From Tahibacter harae (GTDB taxonomy: Bacteria > Pseudomonadota > Gammaproteobacteria > Xanthomonadales > Rhodanobacteraceae), in NCBI RefSeq assembly GCF_024437735.1, contig NZ_JANFQO010000005.1, positions 1 through 64,000 on the forward strand: 64,000 bases of DNA, written 5' to 3'. Shown here piece by piece: positions 49,736-61,950 of this stretch. The translations under genes and the position numbers were made by a program. The notes beneath the pieces were generated by a model. The model ran no database searches. It had not been told where the DNA came from and saw only the letters and a list, made by a program, of their open reading frames with translations. How positions within the stretch are numbered: the first letter of the stretch is position 1; every line of letters starts with the position of its first letter.

Positions 49736-51090
49736 ACCTCGCCCTGAGCGAAATCGCCACGATCACCGCGGGCCGCCTGCTCGGCGCCGATGCGCACATC
49801 AACGGCGTGGCCGTGGATACGCGCAAGCTGCAGCCCGGCGACCTGTTCGTCGCGTTCAAGGGCGAGCGCGTGGACGGCCACGATCTGCTCGATGCGGCCC
49901 AGGCCGCCGGCGCCGTCGCGGCGCTGGTCACGCATCCGGTCGATGCCAGCCTGGCGCAGATCCTGGTCGCCGATACCGAGCGCGCGCTGGGCGATCTGGC
50001 CGCCGCGGTGCGGGCGCAGTGTGCGGTGCGGGTGGTCGGCATCACCGGCTCCAACGGCAAGACCACGGTCAAGACCCTGACCGCGTCGATACTTTCGCGC
50101 CACGGCGCCACGCACTGGAACGCGGGCAATCTCAATAACGAGATCGGCCTGCCGCTGACCCTGCTCGCCATGCCGGCGGACACCGCGTTCGCGGTGCTGG
50201 AGATGGGCGCGGGCAAGCCGGGCGACATCGCCTATCTGGCGGCGATCGCGCGGCCCGAGGTCGGCCTGGTCAACAACATCGCACCGGCGCACCTGGAGCG
50301 CATGCTGTCGCTGGACGGCATAGCCCGCACCAAGGGCGCGCTGTACGAGGCGCTGCCGCCGCACGGCGTAGCCGTGATTAACGACGAAGAACCGTTCGCC
50401 GCACTGTTTACAGGGCTGGCCGGGGCGCGGCGACTGCTGCGCTTCGGCTTTTCTGCTTCCGCCGAGGTGCGCGCCGAGGCGCTGCAGCTGGGCGAAACCT
50501 CGCGCTTCCGCCTGCATACGCCGGCCGGCAGTCGCGATGTCGAACTGGCGTTGCCAGGCCGCCACAACGTCTCCAATGCGCTGGCCGCGGCGGCGCTGGC
50601 GACCGCGCTGGACGTGCCGCTGGATACCATCCGCGCCGGCCTGGAACAGGCGCCGCGCGTGGCCGGCCGGCTCGACCGCCGCGACAGCGGCCGCGGCTGG
50701 AGCCTGATCGACGACAGCTACAACGCTAATCCCGGCTCGGCCGCGGCGGCGATAGACACGCTGGTGCTGCAGCCGGGCGAGCCCTGGCTGGTGCTGGGCG
50801 ACATGAAGGAACTGGGCCCCGAAGCCGCCGCGCTGCACGCGCGCATAGGCGCACATGCCCGCGCCCAGGGCGTGCAGCGCCTGTACGCGACGGGCCCGCT
50901 CAGCCGCGCCGCCGCCGACGCCTTCGGCGCCGGCGCGCTGCATTTTCCACAACAACCGGAATTGATCGCCCGCCTGCGGCAGGATCTGCACGCTGGCGTC
51001 TGCTGCCTGGTCAAGGGTTCGCGTTCGTCCGCGATGGATCGCGTGGTCGCGGCGCTGCTGGGGACCGAGGGGGACTCGCATGCTGCTTGA
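49729..51090 (+). CDS. murF: UDP-MurNAc-tripeptide:D-Ala-D-Ala ligase MurF
   Basis: 453-aa Mur ligase that completes the pentapeptide. ATP site [19 protein letters not shown], then [32 protein letters not shown] and [20 protein letters not shown]. Its start overlaps the murE end by seven bases and its end overlaps mraY by eleven. Confidence 0.97.
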   Translation: MLNLALSEIATITAGRLLGADAHINGVAVDTRKLQPGDLFVAFKGERVDGHDLLDAAQAAGAVAALVTHPVDASLAQILVADTERALGDLAAAVRAQCAVRVVGITGSNGKTTVKTLTASILSRHGATHWNAGNLNNEIGLPLTLLAMPADTAFAVLEMGAGKPGDIAYLAAIARPEVGLVNNIAPAHLERMLSLDGIARTKGALYEALPPHGVAVINDEEPFAALFTGLAGARRLLRFGFSASAEVRAEALQLGETSRFRLHTPAGSRDVELALPGRHNVSNALAAAALATALDVPLDTIRAGLEQAPRVAGRLDRRDSGRGWSLIDDSYNANPGSAAAAIDTLVLQPGEPWLVLGDMKELGPEAAALHARIGAHARAQGVQRLYATGPLSRAAADAFGAGALHFPQQPELIARLRQDLHAGVCCLVKGSRSSAMDRVVAALLGTEGDSHAA

Positions 51091-52165
51091 ACTGGCCCAA
51101 TGGCTGACGCCCTACGTCAGCGCCTTCCACGTCGTCCAGTACCTGACTTTCCGCGCCATCATGGCCACGCTGACCGCGCTGGCCGTGTCGCTGCTGGTGG
51201 GGCCAGGCATGATCCGCCGCCTCGCCGCGCTCAAGGCCGGCCAGGTGATCCGCCAGGACGGCCCGCAGTCGCATCTGTCCAAGGCCGGTACGCCGACCAT
51301 GGGCGGCGCGCTGATCCTGGCGTCGATCGCCGTATCCACGGTGCTCTGGGCCGATCTGCGCAACCGCTATGTCTGGCTGGTACTGGCCGTGACCGTGGTC
51401 TTCGGCGCGATCGGCTTCTACGACGACTACAAGAAGCTGGTGCTCAAGGACAGCCGCGGCCTGGCCGCGCGCTGGAAGTATTTCTGGCAGTCCATAGGCG
51501 GCCTGGGCGCGGCGCTGTTCCTGTTCTATACCGCCGACGTGCCGGCGGCGACGGCGCTGTACCTGCCGCTGTTCAAGCAGGTTGCGCTGCCGCTGGGCGC
51601 GTTCTTCTTCGTGTTGCTGGGCTATCTCATGATCGTGGGTTTCTCCAACGCGGTGAACCTCACCGACGGACTGGACGGCCTGGCCATCATGCCCAGCGTG
51701 CTGGTCGCCTGCGCCCTGGGCGTGTTCGCCTATCTCGGCGGCAACGCGGTGTTCTCCAACTACCTGCAGATTCCCGCCGTGCCCGGCGCCGGCGAGCTGA
51801 CCATCTACTGCGGCGCGCTGGCCGGCGCGGGCCTGGGCTTCCTCTGGTTCAACACCTATCCCGCGCAGGTGTTCATGGGCGATATCGGCGCGCTGGCCAT
51901 CGGCGCGGCGCTGGGCCTGATCGCGGTGATCGTGCGCCAGGAAGTGGCGCTGCTCATCATGGGCGGCGTATTCGTGATGGAGACGGCCTCGGTGATGCTG
52001 CAGGTGGCCAGCTTCAAGCTCACCGGCAAGCGCCTGTTCCGCATGGCGCCCATCCATCATCACTTTGAATTGAAGGGCTGGCCCGAGCCGCGCGTGATCG
52101 TGCGCTTCTGGATCATCAGCGTGGTGCTAGTGCTGATCGGCCTGGCGACGTTGAAGGTGCGCTGA
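51080..52165 (+). CDS. mraY: Phospho-MurNAc-pentapeptide transferase MraY
   Basis: 361-aa polytopic enzyme making lipid I; 361 aa equals the common family length. About ten membrane segments and the motifs [66 protein letters not shown] and [11 protein letters not shown]. Confidence 0.98.
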   Translation: MLLELAQWLTPYVSAFHVVQYLTFRAIMATLTALAVSLLVGPGMIRRLAALKAGQVIRQDGPQSHLSKAGTPTMGGALILASIAVSTVLWADLRNRYVWLVLAVTVVFGAIGFYDDYKKLVLKDSRGLAARWKYFWQSIGGLGAALFLFYTADVPAATALYLPLFKQVALPLGAFFFVLLGYLMIVGFSNAVNLTDGLDGLAIMPSVLVACALGVFAYLGGNAVFSNYLQIPAVPGAGELTIYCGALAGAGLGFLWFNTYPAQVFMGDIGALAIGAALGLIAVIVRQEVALLIMGGVFVMETASVMLQVASFKLTGKRLFRMAPIHHHFELKGWPEPRVIVRFWIISVVLVLIGLATLKVR

Positions 52166-53355
52166 TGAGCGAAGGCCAGGCCACCCGCCGCAGCGAATTG
52201 CCCGGTCGTTACGACCGCGGCCTGCTGCTGGCCGCCCTGGGCATCACCGCCCTGGGCGTCGTCATGGTGGCGTCCAGCTCCATCCCCGTGGCCGAGAACC
52301 AGCACTTCGGCCCGTTCTATTACGTTACGCGCCACCTCATCTTCGTCGCCCTGGGCGTGCTGCTGGCCATAGGCGCGATGCGGCTGGAGCTGGAGAAGGT
52401 CGAGCGCCACAGCGGCCTGCTGCTGCTGGTCGGCTTCCTGCTGCTGCTGGCGGTGTTCGTGCCCGGCCTGGGCATGCGCCGCAACGGCGCGCTGCGCTGG
52501 CTGAATTTCGGCATCACCGGCCTGCAGCCGGTGGAAGCGTTCAAATTGCTGCTGATCGCCTATCTGGCCAGCTATCTGGTGCGCCACCGCGAGAGTGTGC
52601 AGCGCAATTTCTTCGGTGTGATCAAGCCCATCTGCGTGGCCGGCGTGGGCGTGGTGCTGCTGCTGGCGCAGCCGGATTTCGGCTCGGCCGCGCTGGTCGC
52701 GGCGACCACGGTGGGGCTGATCTGGCTGGGCGGCGCGCGCCTGCGCAATCTGGTCTTTCTCGGCCTGCCGGTGATGCCGGTGATGGCCTATGCGGCGATC
52801 TACGCGGAATACCGTATCAAGCGCCTGACCTCGTTCCGCGATCCTTTCCTCGATCCCTTCGGCGACGGCTACCAGCTGTCGCAGGCGCTGATCGCGGTCG
52901 GCCGCGGCGAGTGGTTCGGCGTGGGCCTGGGCGGCTCGGTGCAGAAGCTGTTCTACCTGCCCGAGGCGCATACCGACTTCATCCTCGCCGTGCTGGCCGA
53001 GGAACTCGGCCTTTTCGGCGTGCTGCTGGTGCTGGCCCTGTTCGCCTGGCTGTGCGGCCGCGGCCTGCTGCTGGGTGCGCGCGCGATCCAGCGCGGCCTG
53101 TATTTCCAGGGCTATGTCGCGTTCGGCATCTCGCTGTGCATCGCGCTGCAGGCCATCGTCTCCATCGGCGTGAACCTGGGCGTGCTGCCGACCAAGGGCC
53201 TGACCCTGCCGCTGATCAGTTCGGGCGGCTCTTCCGTGCTGATGACCTGCGTCATGATCGGCGTGCTGCTGCGGGTGAGCTACGAGCTGTCGCGCGAAGA
53301 GGCGCAGAGCGCCGAAAGCACCCAGCAGCGCCTGCAGAGCGGGGTGTGGGCATGA
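52165..53355 (+). CDS. ftsW: Lipid II polymerase FtsW
   Basis: 396-aa SEDS-family glycosyltransferase of the septum with about ten membrane segments. Family motifs are [80 protein letters not shown] and [15 protein letters not shown]. Start and mraY stop overlap by one base. Confidence 0.97.
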   Translation: MSEGQATRRSELPGRYDRGLLLAALGITALGVVMVASSSIPVAENQHFGPFYYVTRHLIFVALGVLLAIGAMRLELEKVERHSGLLLLVGFLLLLAVFVPGLGMRRNGALRWLNFGITGLQPVEAFKLLLIAYLASYLVRHRESVQRNFFGVIKPICVAGVGVVLLLAQPDFGSAALVAATTVGLIWLGGARLRNLVFLGLPVMPVMAYAAIYAEYRIKRLTSFRDPFLDPFGDGYQLSQALIAVGRGEWFGVGLGGSVQKLFYLPEAHTDFILAVLAEELGLFGVLLVLALFAWLCGRGLLLGARAIQRGLYFQGYVAFGISLCIALQAIVSIGVNLGVLPTKGLTLPLISSGGSSVLMTCVMIGVLLRVSYELSREEAQSAESTQQRLQSGVWA

Positions 53356-54434
53356 GCGCGGCCGCACCCGTGCTGATCATGGCCGGCGGCACCGGCGGAC
53401 ATATCTTTCCCGGCATCGCGGTGGCCGAGGAGCTGCGCGCGCGCGGCGTGCCTGTGCTGTGGATGGGCGCGGCCGGCGGCCTGGAAACCGAACTGGTGCC
53501 CAAGGCCGGCATCGCCATCGAAACCCTGGATATCGGCGGCGTGCGCGGCAAGGGCCTGGGCACCCTGCTGCGCGCGCCGCTGCGCCTGCTGCGCGCAGTG
53601 CTCGCGGCGCGCCGCGTGCTGCGCCGCGTGCGGCCGCGCAGTGTGCTGTCGCTGGGCGGCTTTGCCGCCGGTCCCGGCGGCATCGCCGCATGGCTGGGCG
53701 GGCTGCCGCTGATCGTGCACGAGCAGAACCGCGTGCCGGGCACCACCAACCGCGCCCTGGCGAAAGTCGCGCGCCGCGTGCTGGCCGGCTTCGCCGATGC
53801 GTTCGCGCCGGCAGTGAAAGCGCTGTGGGTGGGCAACCCGGTGCGCGCCAGCATTGCGGCGATCGCGCCGCCGGCGCAGCGCCTGGCCGGCCGCTCCGGT
53901 GCGCCGCGGTTGCTGGTGCTCGGCGGCAGCCTCGGCGCGCAGGCGCTGAATACGCGCATTCCCGCGGCCGTGGCCGCGCTGCCGGCGCCGCGCCGGCCGC
54001 AGTTGCGCCACCAGTGCGGCCCGCGCCACGCCCAGGCCGCGCGCGAGGCCTACGCCGCCGCCGGCGTGGAAGCCAGCGTGGAACCCTTCATCGAGGACAT
54101 GGCCGCGGCGTATGCCTGGGCCGATCTCATCGTTTGCCGCGCCGGTGCGCTGACCCTGGCCGAAGTCGCCGCCGCCGGCTGCGGCGCGGTGCTGGTGCCG
54201 TTCCCGCACGCGGTCGATGACCACCAGACGCGCAACGCCGAAGCCTTCGTCGCCGCCGGCGCCGCGCTGTGCATCGCCGAGAGCGCCGCCACGCCGCAGC
54301 GCCTGCAACAGGAACTGGACACCTTGCTTTCCGATCCCGCGCGCCTGCTCGCCATGGCGCAAGCCGCCCGCGGCCTGGCCCGGCCCGATGCGGCGCAGGC
54401 CATCGCCGACCACTGCCTGGAGGCCGCCGCATGA
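53352..54434 (+). CDS. murG: UDP-GlcNAc:lipid I transferase MurG
   Basis: 360-aa GT28 enzyme making lipid II on the inner face of the membrane. Motifs are [60 protein letters not shown] and [19 protein letters not shown] overlaps the ftsW stop (ATGA). Confidence 0.98.
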   Translation: MSAAAPVLIMAGGTGGHIFPGIAVAEELRARGVPVLWMGAAGGLETELVPKAGIAIETLDIGGVRGKGLGTLLRAPLRLLRAVLAARRVLRRVRPRSVLSLGGFAAGPGGIAAWLGGLPLIVHEQNRVPGTTNRALAKVARRVLAGFADAFAPAVKALWVGNPVRASIAAIAPPAQRLAGRSGAPRLLVLGGSLGAQALNTRIPAAVAALPAPRRPQLRHQCGPRHAQAAREAYAAAGVEASVEPFIEDMAAAYAWADLIVCRAGALTLAEVAAAGCGAVLVPFPHAVDDHQTRNAEAFVAAGAALCIAESAATPQRLQQELDTLLSDPARLLAMAQAARGLARPDAAQAIADHCLEAAA

Positions 54435-55873
54435 CGCCGCGCCGTCTCGCTCCCCAGGACGACATCACCCATGCGCTGCGCCGCGTGCACTTCGTCGGCA
54501 TCGGCGGCGTGGGCATGAGCGGCATCGCCGAAGTGCTGCACAACCTCGGCTACGAGGTTTCCGGCTCGGACAAGGCCGACTCCGCGACCACGCGCCGCCT
54601 GAGCCAGCTCGGCATCCGCGTGGACCGCGGCCATGCGGCGGAAAACGTCGCCGCGGCCGACGCCATCGTCGTGTCCAGCGCGATCCGGCCCGACAATCCG
54701 GAGCTGCTGGCCGCGCGCGCGCGCCGCATCCCGGTGGTGCCGCGCGCGGAGATGCTGGGCGAGCTGATGCGCTTCCGCCGCGGCATCGCCGTGGCCGGCA
54801 CCCACGGCAAGACCACCACCACCAGCCTGGTCGCCAGCGTGCTCGCCGAAGCCGGCTTGGATCCCACCTTCGTCATCGGCGGCCAGCTCACCGCCGCCGG
54901 CGCGAATGCGCGCCTGGGCACCGGCGAATACCTGGTGGCGGAAGCCGACGAATCCGACGGCTCCTTCCTGATGCTGTCGCCGATGATCGCCATTGTCACC
55001 AACATCGACGCCGATCATCTGGAGAACTACGAAGGCGATTTCGGCAAGGTGAAAAAGGCCTTCGCCGATTTCCTGCACCGCCTGCCGTTCTATGGCCTGG
55101 CCGTGCTGTGCATGGACGATGCGGAAGTGGCCGAGCTGGCGCGCGAGACCGCGCGCAGCACACTCACCTACGGCATTGCCAGCAGCGAGGCCGACGTGCG
55201 CGCGCTCAACGTGCGCCAGCAGGGCGGGCAGATGCTGTTCGATCTGGTGCTGCCCGGTGCGGGCGCGCCGCTGCCGGTCACGCTGAACCTGCCGGGGCGC
55301 CACAACGTATTGAATGCGCTGGCCGCCTCGGCGGTGGCTTGGCAGCTGGGCGTGGAAGCCGATGCGATCCAGCGTGCGCTGTCGCAGTTCCAGGGCGTGG
55401 GCCGGCGCTTCCAGTCGCGCGGCGAGCTGGCCCTGGACAGCGGCCAGATCAGCCTGGTCGACGACTACGGCCACCATCCCAGCGAACTGGCCGCCGTATT
55501 CGCCGCCGCGCGTGGCGGCTGGCCGGAGCGGCGCCTGGTCGTGGCCTTCCAGCCGCACCGCTACTCGCGCACGCGCGACCTGCTCGACGATTTCGCCAAG
55601 GTGCTGAGCGAAGTCGATGTGCTGGTGCTGACCGAGGTCTATCCCGCCGGCGAAGCGCCCATCGCCAATGCCGACGCGCGCGCCCTGGCGCGGGCGCTGC
55701 GCGCGCGCGGCAAGGTCGATCCGGTGCTGGTGGAGCACCCGCGCGAACTCAAGGACGTTTTTCCCGCGCTGCTGCGCGACCGCGACCTGGTGCTGCTGAT
55801 GGGGGCCGGCGACATCGGCGCCGCCGCCAGCGAACTGGCGGCGCTGGGCCATCTGAGGACAAAGGCAGGTTGA
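54431..55873 (+). CDS. murC: UDP-MurNAc:L-alanine ligase MurC
   Basis: 480-aa Mur ligase adding the first stem residue. N-terminal [22 protein letters not shown] loop [44 protein letters not shown] and [16 protein letters not shown]. Linked to murG and ddlB by overlapping stop and start codons. Confidence 0.98.
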   Translation: MTPRRLAPQDDITHALRRVHFVGIGGVGMSGIAEVLHNLGYEVSGSDKADSATTRRLSQLGIRVDRGHAAENVAAADAIVVSSAIRPDNPELLAARARRIPVVPRAEMLGELMRFRRGIAVAGTHGKTTTTSLVASVLAEAGLDPTFVIGGQLTAAGANARLGTGEYLVAEADESDGSFLMLSPMIAIVTNIDADHLENYEGDFGKVKKAFADFLHRLPFYGLAVLCMDDAEVAELARETARSTLTYGIASSEADVRALNVRQQGGQMLFDLVLPGAGAPLPVTLNLPGRHNVLNALAASAVAWQLGVEADAIQRALSQFQGVGRRFQSRGELALDSGQISLVDDYGHHPSELAAVFAAARGGWPERRLVVAFQPHRYSRTRDLLDDFAKVLSEVDVLVLTEVYPAGEAPIANADARALARALRARGKVDPVLVEHPRELKDVFPALLRDRDLVLLMGAGDIGAAASELAALGHLRTKAG

Positions 55874-56805
55874 TGCGCATTCACGATCCCAAACTGTTCG
55901 GCCGCGTGGCCGTGGCCCTGGGCGGCAACTCCGCCGAGCGCGAAGTGTCGCTGGATTCCGGCCGCAACGTGCTGGAAGCGCTGCGCTCGCTGGGCGTGGA
56001 CGCGCATCCCGTGGACGGCATTCCCGCCCTGCTGGATGCGCTGCGCGCCGGCCACTTCGCGCGTGTGTTCAACATTCTGCACGGCCGCGGCGGCGAGGAC
56101 GGCATGCTGCAGGGCGCGCTGCAGGCGCTGGGCGTGCCCTTCACCGGATCGGGCGTGCTCGGCTCGGCCCTGTCCATGGACAAGGTGCGCACCAAGGAAG
56201 TGTGGATCGCCAAGGGCCTGCCCACGCCGCGCTTCCGCGCCTATGCCAAGGGCGGCGACATCGCCGCGATCATTGCCGAACTGGGCTATCCGGTCATCGT
56301 CAAACCGTCGCACGAAGGTTCCAGCGTCGGCATCACCCGCGTCTACGGCGCGGCCGATCTGCCGGCGGCGCTGGAGCTGGCCTCGCGCTACGACGGCGAG
56401 CTGGTGATAGAGCAACTGATCGAAGGCGGCGAATTCACGGTCGGCATTCTCGACGGTGCGGCGCTGCCCAGCATCCATATCGTGCCCAAGGGCGAGTTCT
56501 ACGATTACCACGCCAAGTACGTCGCCGAGGACACGCAATATCTCTGTCCCGGCCTGCAGGGCGCCGAGGAAGAAGCCCTGCGCGCGCTCGCGCTGCGCGC
56601 GTTCAACGCCGCCGGCGCCTCGGGCTGGGGCCGCGTCGATGTGATGCGCGACCGCGCCGGCAACAACTGGCTGCTGGAGGTCAATACCACGCCCGGCATG
56701 ACCAGCCACTCGCTGGTGCCCAAGGCGGCGCGCGCGGTCGGCATCGAATTTCCGCAGCTGTGCTGGCGCATCCTGGAAACCAGCCTGGGGGACGAGACGC
56801 CGTGA
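55873..56805 (+). CDS. ddlB: D-alanine:D-alanine ligase DdlB
   Basis: 310-aa ATP-grasp enzyme. Motifs are [68 protein letters not shown] and [17 protein letters not shown]. Its place inside the dcw cluster is that of ddlB. Confidence 0.98.
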   Translation: MRIHDPKLFGRVAVALGGNSAEREVSLDSGRNVLEALRSLGVDAHPVDGIPALLDALRAGHFARVFNILHGRGGEDGMLQGALQALGVPFTGSGVLGSALSMDKVRTKEVWIAKGLPTPRFRAYAKGGDIAAIIAELGYPVIVKPSHEGSSVGITRVYGAADLPAALELASRYDGELVIEQLIEGGEFTVGILDGAALPSIHIVPKGEFYDYHAKYVAEDTQYLCPGLQGAEEEALRALALRAFNAAGASGWGRVDVMRDRAGNNWLLEVNTTPGMTSHSLVPKAARAVGIEFPQLCWRILETSLGDETP

Positions 56806-57572
56806 GCGCGACCGCGATCCAGCGCCTGCTCGCCTGGGCCATTGCGCTGACCCTGGTCGCGCTGCCCGTGGTCGGCCTGCTCAACGGCTGGTACGCGGCC
56901 GACCGCTGGCCGGTGCGCCAGCTGGAGCTGCAGGCGGAGTTCGCCAATGTCAGCGCCGAGCAGATCCGCGCCGCGGCCGCGCCGGCCATAGGCATCGGCT
57001 TTTTCGCGGTGGATCTTGCGGGAGTGCAGAAGAGCGTGGCGCAGCTGCCCTGGGTGGAAAAGGTCGAGGCGCGCAAGCGCTGGCCCGACACCCTGGTGCT
57101 GCGCATCTACGAGCAGCGGCCGTATGCGCACTGGGGCCGCGAGCGCCTGCTCAACCGCGACGGCCAGCTGTTCCAGGTGCCCGGCGCGCCGGAGATCCAG
57201 GGCCTGCCGCGCCTGGACGGGCCGGACGAGCGCATAGCCGAAGTGATTAATTTCCACAATGAAATCCTGGCCGAGTCCGCCGGCAGCGGCCTGAAGATCG
57301 CCGGCGTCAGCCTCAGCGCGCGCGGCAGCTGGACCGTGCACCTGGACAGCGGCGCCGACATCTTCGTCGGCAACGATCATGCGCGCGAGCGCCTGCGCCG
57401 CTTCCTGCAGCTGTACCCGCGCGTGGCCGCCAGCGGCCAGGGCGCGTTTGAATACGTGGATCTGCGCTACAGCAACGGTTTCGCGATGAAGTGGCCGGGA
57501 CAGGATCCCGTGCCGCTGACCCCGCCGGCGCCGCCCGCCACTCCTGAGCACGTGCCGGTGGAAGACGCATGA
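56802..57572 (+). CDS. ftsQ: Cell division protein FtsQ
   Basis: 256-aa bitopic divisome protein starting with GTG inside the ddlB stop. One membrane segment (~8-30, [20 protein letters not shown]), POTRA domain ([60 protein letters not shown]) and a beta domain ending [16 protein letters not shown]. It recruits FtsL/FtsB. Confidence 0.95.
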   Translation: MSATAIQRLLAWAIALTLVALPVVGLLNGWYAADRWPVRQLELQAEFANVSAEQIRAAAAPAIGIGFFAVDLAGVQKSVAQLPWVEKVEARKRWPDTLVLRIYEQRPYAHWGRERLLNRDGQLFQVPGAPEIQGLPRLDGPDERIAEVINFHNEILAESAGSGLKIAGVSLSARGSWTVHLDSGADIFVGNDHARERLRRFLQLYPRVAASGQGAFEYVDLRYSNGFAMKWPGQDPVPLTPPAPPATPEHVPVEDA

Positions 57573-58804
57573 ATCGCAAGACGGAAAAATCCCTCATCGT
57601 CGGCCTGGACATAGGCACGTCCAAGACCGTCGCCATCGTCGGCGAATTCCAGCCGGGCGACCCGGTGGAAATCATCGGCGTGGGCTCGCACGCCTCGCGC
57701 GGGCTCAAGCGCGGCGTGGTGGTGGACATCGAATCCACGGTGCAGTCGATCCAGCGCGCGGTGGAAGAGGCCGAGCTGATGGCCGGCTGCGAGATCCGCT
57801 CGGTCTATGCCTCGATCTCCGGCAGCCACATCAAGGACGAGAACTCCCACGGCACCGCGCCCATCCGCGACAAGGAGGTCACTCAGGCCGACCTCGACGC
57901 CGTACTCAACGCGGCCAGCGCCCTGGCCATCCCGGGCGACCGCTGGGTGCTCTACAAGGAGCCGCAGGAATACCTGATCGACGGCCAGGAAGGCATACGC
58001 CATCCGGTCGGCATGTCCGGCGTGCGCCTGGAAGCCAACGTGCACCTGGTCACCGGCGCGGCCAGCGCGGCGCAGAACATCATGAAGTGCATACAGCGCT
58101 GCGGCCTCAGTGTGGACGAACTGGTGCCCTCGGCGGTGGCCTCGGCCCGTGCCGTGCTGACCCAGGACGAGCGCGAGCTGGGCGTGTGCCTGGTCGACAT
58201 CGGTGCCGGCACCACCGACCTGTCCATCTATACCCAGGGCGCGATCCGCCACACTGCGGCGCTGCCGATCGGCGGCGACCAGGTCACCAACGATATCGCC
58301 CAGTTCGTGCGCACGCCGACGGCGAACGCGGAGGAAATCAAGATCCGCTACGCCTGCGCCCTGGCCCAGCTGGCCACGGCCGAGGAAACCATACAGGTGC
58401 CCAGCGTCGGCGACCGCCCGCCGCGGCGCCTGGCGCGGCAGACCCTGGCCGAGGCGGTGCAGCCGCGCTACGAGGAAATCTTCGAGATGGTGCAGGCCGA
58501 ACTGCGCCGTTCCGGCCTGGAGGAACTCACCCGCGCCGGCATCGTGCTGACCGGCGGCGGCGCCAAGATGGAAGGTGTGGTGGAACTGGCCGAGGAGCTG
58601 TTCCACATGCCGGTGCGCCTGGGCGTGCCGCAGCACGTCAGCGGGCTTTCCGACGTGGTCTCCAACCAGATCCATGCCAGTGGCGTGGGCCTGCTGCTGT
58701 ACGGCGCCGGCCGCGAAGCCGTGCGCCGCCCGGCCGCGGCCGGCGTGGCCCGGGTCGGTGGGCTGTGGGACAAGGTCATGCACTGGTTCAAGGGGAATTT
58801 CTGA
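57569..58804 (+). CDS. ftsA: Cell division protein FtsA
   Basis: 411-aa actin-fold protein that anchors FtsZ. Motifs are IVGLDIGTSKTVAIVGE, the 1C domain with GSHASRGLKRGVVVDIE, VDIGAGTTDLSIYTQG, GGDQVTNDIA and VLTGGGAKMEGVVELA. The C-terminal amphipathic helix LWDKVMHWFKGNF is the membrane-targeting sequence. Confidence 0.98.
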   Translation: MNRKTEKSLIVGLDIGTSKTVAIVGEFQPGDPVEIIGVGSHASRGLKRGVVVDIESTVQSIQRAVEEAELMAGCEIRSVYASISGSHIKDENSHGTAPIRDKEVTQADLDAVLNAASALAIPGDRWVLYKEPQEYLIDGQEGIRHPVGMSGVRLEANVHLVTGAASAAQNIMKCIQRCGLSVDELVPSAVASARAVLTQDERELGVCLVDIGAGTTDLSIYTQGAIRHTAALPIGGDQVTNDIAQFVRTPTANAEEIKIRYACALAQLATAEETIQVPSVGDRPPRRLARQTLAEAVQPRYEEIFEMVQAELRRSGLEELTRAGIVLTGGGAKMEGVVELAEELFHMPVRLGVPQHVSGLSDVVSNQIHASGVGLLLYGAGREAVRRPAAAGVARVGGLWDKVMHWFKGNF

Positions 58805-58973
58805 GATTTCCACGCCGGCGTCCGCGCCGGTGCGCGATACCCGCGGCAGGACGCCGCGGTGCGGGGCGAAAGGCCCCGCGAGCGGAGAACGCGCCTGTTC
58901 TCCGCGCGGCCGGCGGATCAGGCGGATGCGCGCGGTCTACACATAGCAATTCATAAAACGGAGGATGGGAGTC

Positions 58974-60149
58974 ATGTTCGAATTCGTGGAGAAGATGGCA
59001 CCGAATGCGGTGATCAAGGTCATCGGTGTGGGCGGCGGCGGCGGCAACGCGGTGGCCCACATGGTGCAACAGCATGTGGAAGGCGTGGACTTCGTCTGCG
59101 CCAATACCGACGCCCAGGCGATCAAGAACTCGGGCGCCAAGTTCAGCCTGCAGCTGGGCAGCAATGTCACCAAGGGGCTGGGCGCGGGCGCCAACCCCGA
59201 GGTCGGCCGCCAGGCCGCGCTGGAAGACCGCGAGCGCATCGTCGAGATGCTGCAGGGTGCCGACATGGTGTTCATCACCGCCGGCATGGGCGGCGGCACC
59301 GGCACCGGCGCAGCGCCGGTGGTGGCGCAGCTGGCCAAGGAGCTGGGCATCCTGACCGTCGCCGTGGTGACCAAGCCTTTCCCCTTCGAGGGCCGCCGCC
59401 GCATGCAGGTCGCGCTCAAGGGCATCGAGGACCTGGGCCAGCACGTGGATTCGCTGATCACGGTGCCGAATGAAAAGCTGCTCACCGTGCTGGGCCGCGA
59501 CGTGACCCTGCTGAGCGCGTTCAAGCAGGCCAATGACGTGCTGCTGGGCGCGGTGCAGGGCATCGCCGACCTGATCACCCGTCCGGGCCTGATCAACGTC
59601 GACTTCGCCGATGTGCGCACAGTGATGTCCGAAATGGGCATGGCCATGATGGGCACGGGTTCGGCCAAGGGCGACGACCGCGCCGTGGCCGCGGCGGAAG
59701 CCGCGATCAACAATCCACTGCTGGAAGACGTCAACCTGGCCGGCGCCTGCGGCATCCTGGTCAACGTCACCGCCGGTCCCAACCTGACCATGCGCGAGTT
59801 CGACGAGATCGGACAGGTCATCCACGGCTTTGCCAGCGAGGATGCGACCGTCGTGATCGGCACGGCGCTGGATACCGAGCTGCAGGACGAGGTGCGCGTA
59901 ACCGTGGTCGCCACCGGCCTCAATCGCATGGCCGCGCGCCAGCCGGGCACCTCGCGCCGCGACGAACCGCGTCCGCGCCTGGTTCTGCGCACCGGCACCG
60001 GCAACGAAGTGGTGGACTACGCCCAGCCGGCGGTGCGCGTGGCCGGCCCGGCCGCGCGCCAGGTTGCCATGAGCGAGGCGGCCAGCGCGGCGGAGCCGGC
60101 CATGGACTACCTGGACATCCCCGCGTTCCTGCGGCGCCAGGCGGACTGA
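58974..60149 (+). CDS. ftsZ: Cell division GTPase FtsZ
   Basis: 391-aa tubulin homologue. ATG 58974 is preferred over an ATG nine bases upstream because GGAGG ends nine bases before it. GTP-binding [11 protein letters not shown] and the tubulin signature [17 protein letters not shown]7 loop [15 protein letters not shown], flexible linker and conserved C-terminal peptide [13 protein letters not shown], which binds FtsA and ZipA. A 169-bp gap after ftsA, with two GC hairpins, probably contains an extra promoter. Confidence 0.98.
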   Translation: MFEFVEKMAPNAVIKVIGVGGGGGNAVAHMVQQHVEGVDFVCANTDAQAIKNSGAKFSLQLGSNVTKGLGAGANPEVGRQAALEDRERIVEMLQGADMVFITAGMGGGTGTGAAPVVAQLAKELGILTVAVVTKPFPFEGRRRMQVALKGIEDLGQHVDSLITVPNEKLLTVLGRDVTLLSAFKQANDVLLGAVQGIADLITRPGLINVDFADVRTVMSEMGMAMMGTGSAKGDDRAVAAAEAAINNPLLEDVNLAGACGILVNVTAGPNLTMREFDEIGQVIHGFASEDATVVIGTALDTELQDEVRVTVVATGLNRMAARQPGTSRRDEPRPRLVLRTGTGNEVVDYAQPAVRVAGPAARQVAMSEAASAAEPAMDYLDIPAFLRRQAD

Positions 60150-60301
60150 GCACGCGCGGGCCCCGCGCCCGCGCCGCATTCCCATCGCCCCGCGGCGCAA
60201 GCCGCGGCCGATGGCGTGCCGCCGCGTAGGGGATTTGCGCAATCCAGCGTCAAAGACAGGTGACGACAGGCGCCGTCATCCGTCATGCTACGTCCTCCAG
60301 A

Positions 60302-60334
60302 AGGCGGTATGCCGACGGCATGCCGCCTTTTTTT
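60302..60334 (+). terminator. Terminator closing the dcw cluster
   Basis: Stem AGGCGGTATG / CATGCCGCCT with one G-U pair, extendable inward, short loop, then TTTTTTT. It lies ~150 bp after the ftsZ stop and before lpxC. Confidence 0.9.
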
Positions 60335-60353
60335 CGCCCGATTCCAGCGTTAT

Positions 60354-60371
60354 TGTTGTATTAACACAACA
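60354..60371. promoter_or_regulatory. Palindrome upstream of lpxC
   Basis: TGTTGT-ATTAAC-ACAACA, a perfect dyad in a locally AT-rich segment between the ftsZ terminator and lpxC. A TAGCAT -10-like hexamer lies at 60422-60427 but has no convincing -35 at the right distance. Regulator unknown. Confidence 0.4.
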
Positions 60372-60471
60372 GAATGTGGGCCGGGCGCGTCGTTTTGCTT
60401 TTCTGTCATAAAGCCCTGTGCTAGCATCCGGACCGTTTTGTTGGCTCCTGCCCCAGGGGACAAAAAAAGAA

Positions 60472-61383
60472 ATGATCAAACAACGCACGCTGAAGAACGT
60501 CATTCGGGCGACAGGCGTCGGCATCCACACCGGCGAAAAGGTCTACATGACCCTGCGTCCGGCGGCGGTGGACACCGGCATCGTCTTCCGCCGGGTGGAT
60601 CTGAATCCGCCGGTGGAGATCCATGCCCGCGCGGAAAATGTCGGCGATACCAGTCTTTCCAGCACGCTTACCAAGGGAACGATCCGCGTATCGACAGTCG
60701 AACATCTGCTGTCGGCGATGGCGGGTCTGGGCATAGACAACGCCTATGTCGATCTGTCGGCCTCGGAAGTGCCGATCATGGACGGCAGCGCCGGTCCCTT
60801 CGTGTTTCTGCTGCAGTCCGCGGGCATAGAAGAACAGCCCAAGGCCAAGCGCTTCATCCGCATCAAGAAGCCCCTGACCATCCAGGAAGGCGACAAATGG
60901 GCCCGTTTCGAGCCCTTCGACGGCTTCAAGGTCGGCTTCTCCATCGATTTCAACCACCCCATCTTCACCGCGCAGACCTCGCGGGCGGAGATCGACTTCT
61001 CCACCACGTCCTTCGTGAAGGAAGTCTCGCGCGCGCGCACCTTCGGTTTCATGCGTGATATCGAAATGCTGCGCGAGCGCAATCTCGTGCTGGGTGGATC
61101 CATGGACAACGCGATCGTCCTCGACGACTATCGCGTCCTCAACGAAGATGGTCTGCGCTACGAGGACGAATTCGTCAAACACAAGATCCTCGACGCAATC
61201 GGCGACCTGTACCTGCTGGGACACAGCCTCATCGGCGCGTTCTACGGGCACAAGTCCGGCCATCAGTTGAACAATCAGCTGTTGCGCAACCTGCTGGCGG
61301 ATACCAGCGCGTGGGAAGAGGTCTGCTTCGACGACCCGGCCACGGCACCGATTTCCTACGCCCACCCTGCCCAGGCGATGTAG
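60472..61383 (+). CDS. lpxC: UDP-3-O-acyl-GlcNAc deacetylase LpxC
   Basis: 303-aa zinc enzyme, first committed step of lipid A synthesis. Landmarks are [20 protein letters not shown], the zinc His in [49 protein letters not shown] (second zinc site) and [14 protein letters not shown]. It shows the organism makes lipopolysaccharide, which matches the O-antigen-type exporter earlier in the window. Confidence 0.98.
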   Translation: MIKQRTLKNVIRATGVGIHTGEKVYMTLRPAAVDTGIVFRRVDLNPPVEIHARAENVGDTSLSSTLTKGTIRVSTVEHLLSAMAGLGIDNAYVDLSASEVPIMDGSAGPFVFLLQSAGIEEQPKAKRFIRIKKPLTIQEGDKWARFEPFDGFKVGFSIDFNHPIFTAQTSRAEIDFSTTSFVKEVSRARTFGFMRDIEMLRERNLVLGGSMDNAIVLDDYRVLNEDGLRYEDEFVKHKILDAIGDLYLLGHSLIGAFYGHKSGHQLNNQLLRNLLADTSAWEEVCFDDPATAPISYAHPAQAM

Positions 61384-61445
61384 GAAAGCTTTACTCTGCG
61401 GCCCTCAGCCAGCCGCAGTGCGGCGCGGAACAGAGTCCGCGCGTT

Positions 61446-61919
61446 TCAGGAATCAGCGTTTTCGGCGAGGGACGCCAACCGTAGGAAAAGGGCCCTGAGT
61501 TCGGGGTCTGCCAGTGTGACCGCGGCCTTGCTCAGATGCTCGGCGGCGGTGTTGGAAAGCGGCTTCCGCCTTGCAGGCTCCGGGGGAACGGACGGCAAGG
61601 GTGCCACTTTGACGGCGAACGACTTGAAGGGCTGGCCCAGCGCTTTTTGCGCCTCGGCCAGGATCGGGGTCTGGTGAAGCCTCAGCTTCGCCGCCCAGGT
61701 CGAGGAGTCCGCCAGAAAGACAACGCGACCCTGTCGCGCATCGGCCAGGCAGCAATGCGGCCGCAGCGCGGGAGGCAGCGTCAGGCGTAAACGAAGATCC
61801 AATGCTTCCAGCGCTCGCGCCCGCTTGATCAGGGACGCGACGGGGGAGGTCTCGCCAACCGGTTTGGGGCCGGACGTCGGGCGCCGCGTTTTCGCGGTTG
61901 GTGGGGTTTTTGTTTGCAT
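61446..61919 (-). CDS. dciA: DciA/DUF721 helicase-recruitment protein
   Basis: 157-aa protein of the DUF721 family, whose members (DciA) assist loading of the replicative helicase in bacteria without DnaC. A basic unstructured head (MQTKTPPTAKTRRPTSGPK) precedes the core: LIKRARALEALDLRLRLTLP, ADARQGRVVFLADSSTWAAK and LRLHQTPILAEAQKALGQ. A head-to-head arrangement with an M23 peptidase and secA is usual in this lineage. The start codon is the least certain part. Confidence 0.87.
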   Translation of the reverse strand: MQTKTPPTAKTRRPTSGPKPVGETSPVASLIKRARALEALDLRLRLTLPPALRPHCCLADARQGRVVFLADSSTWAAKLRLHQTPILAEAQKALGQPFKSFAVKVAPLPSVPPEPARRKPLSNTAAEHLSKAAVTLADPELRALFLRLASLAENADS

Positions 61920-61950
61920 CGCGGAAACCCAGGCAGAAAACGAATCGGGC

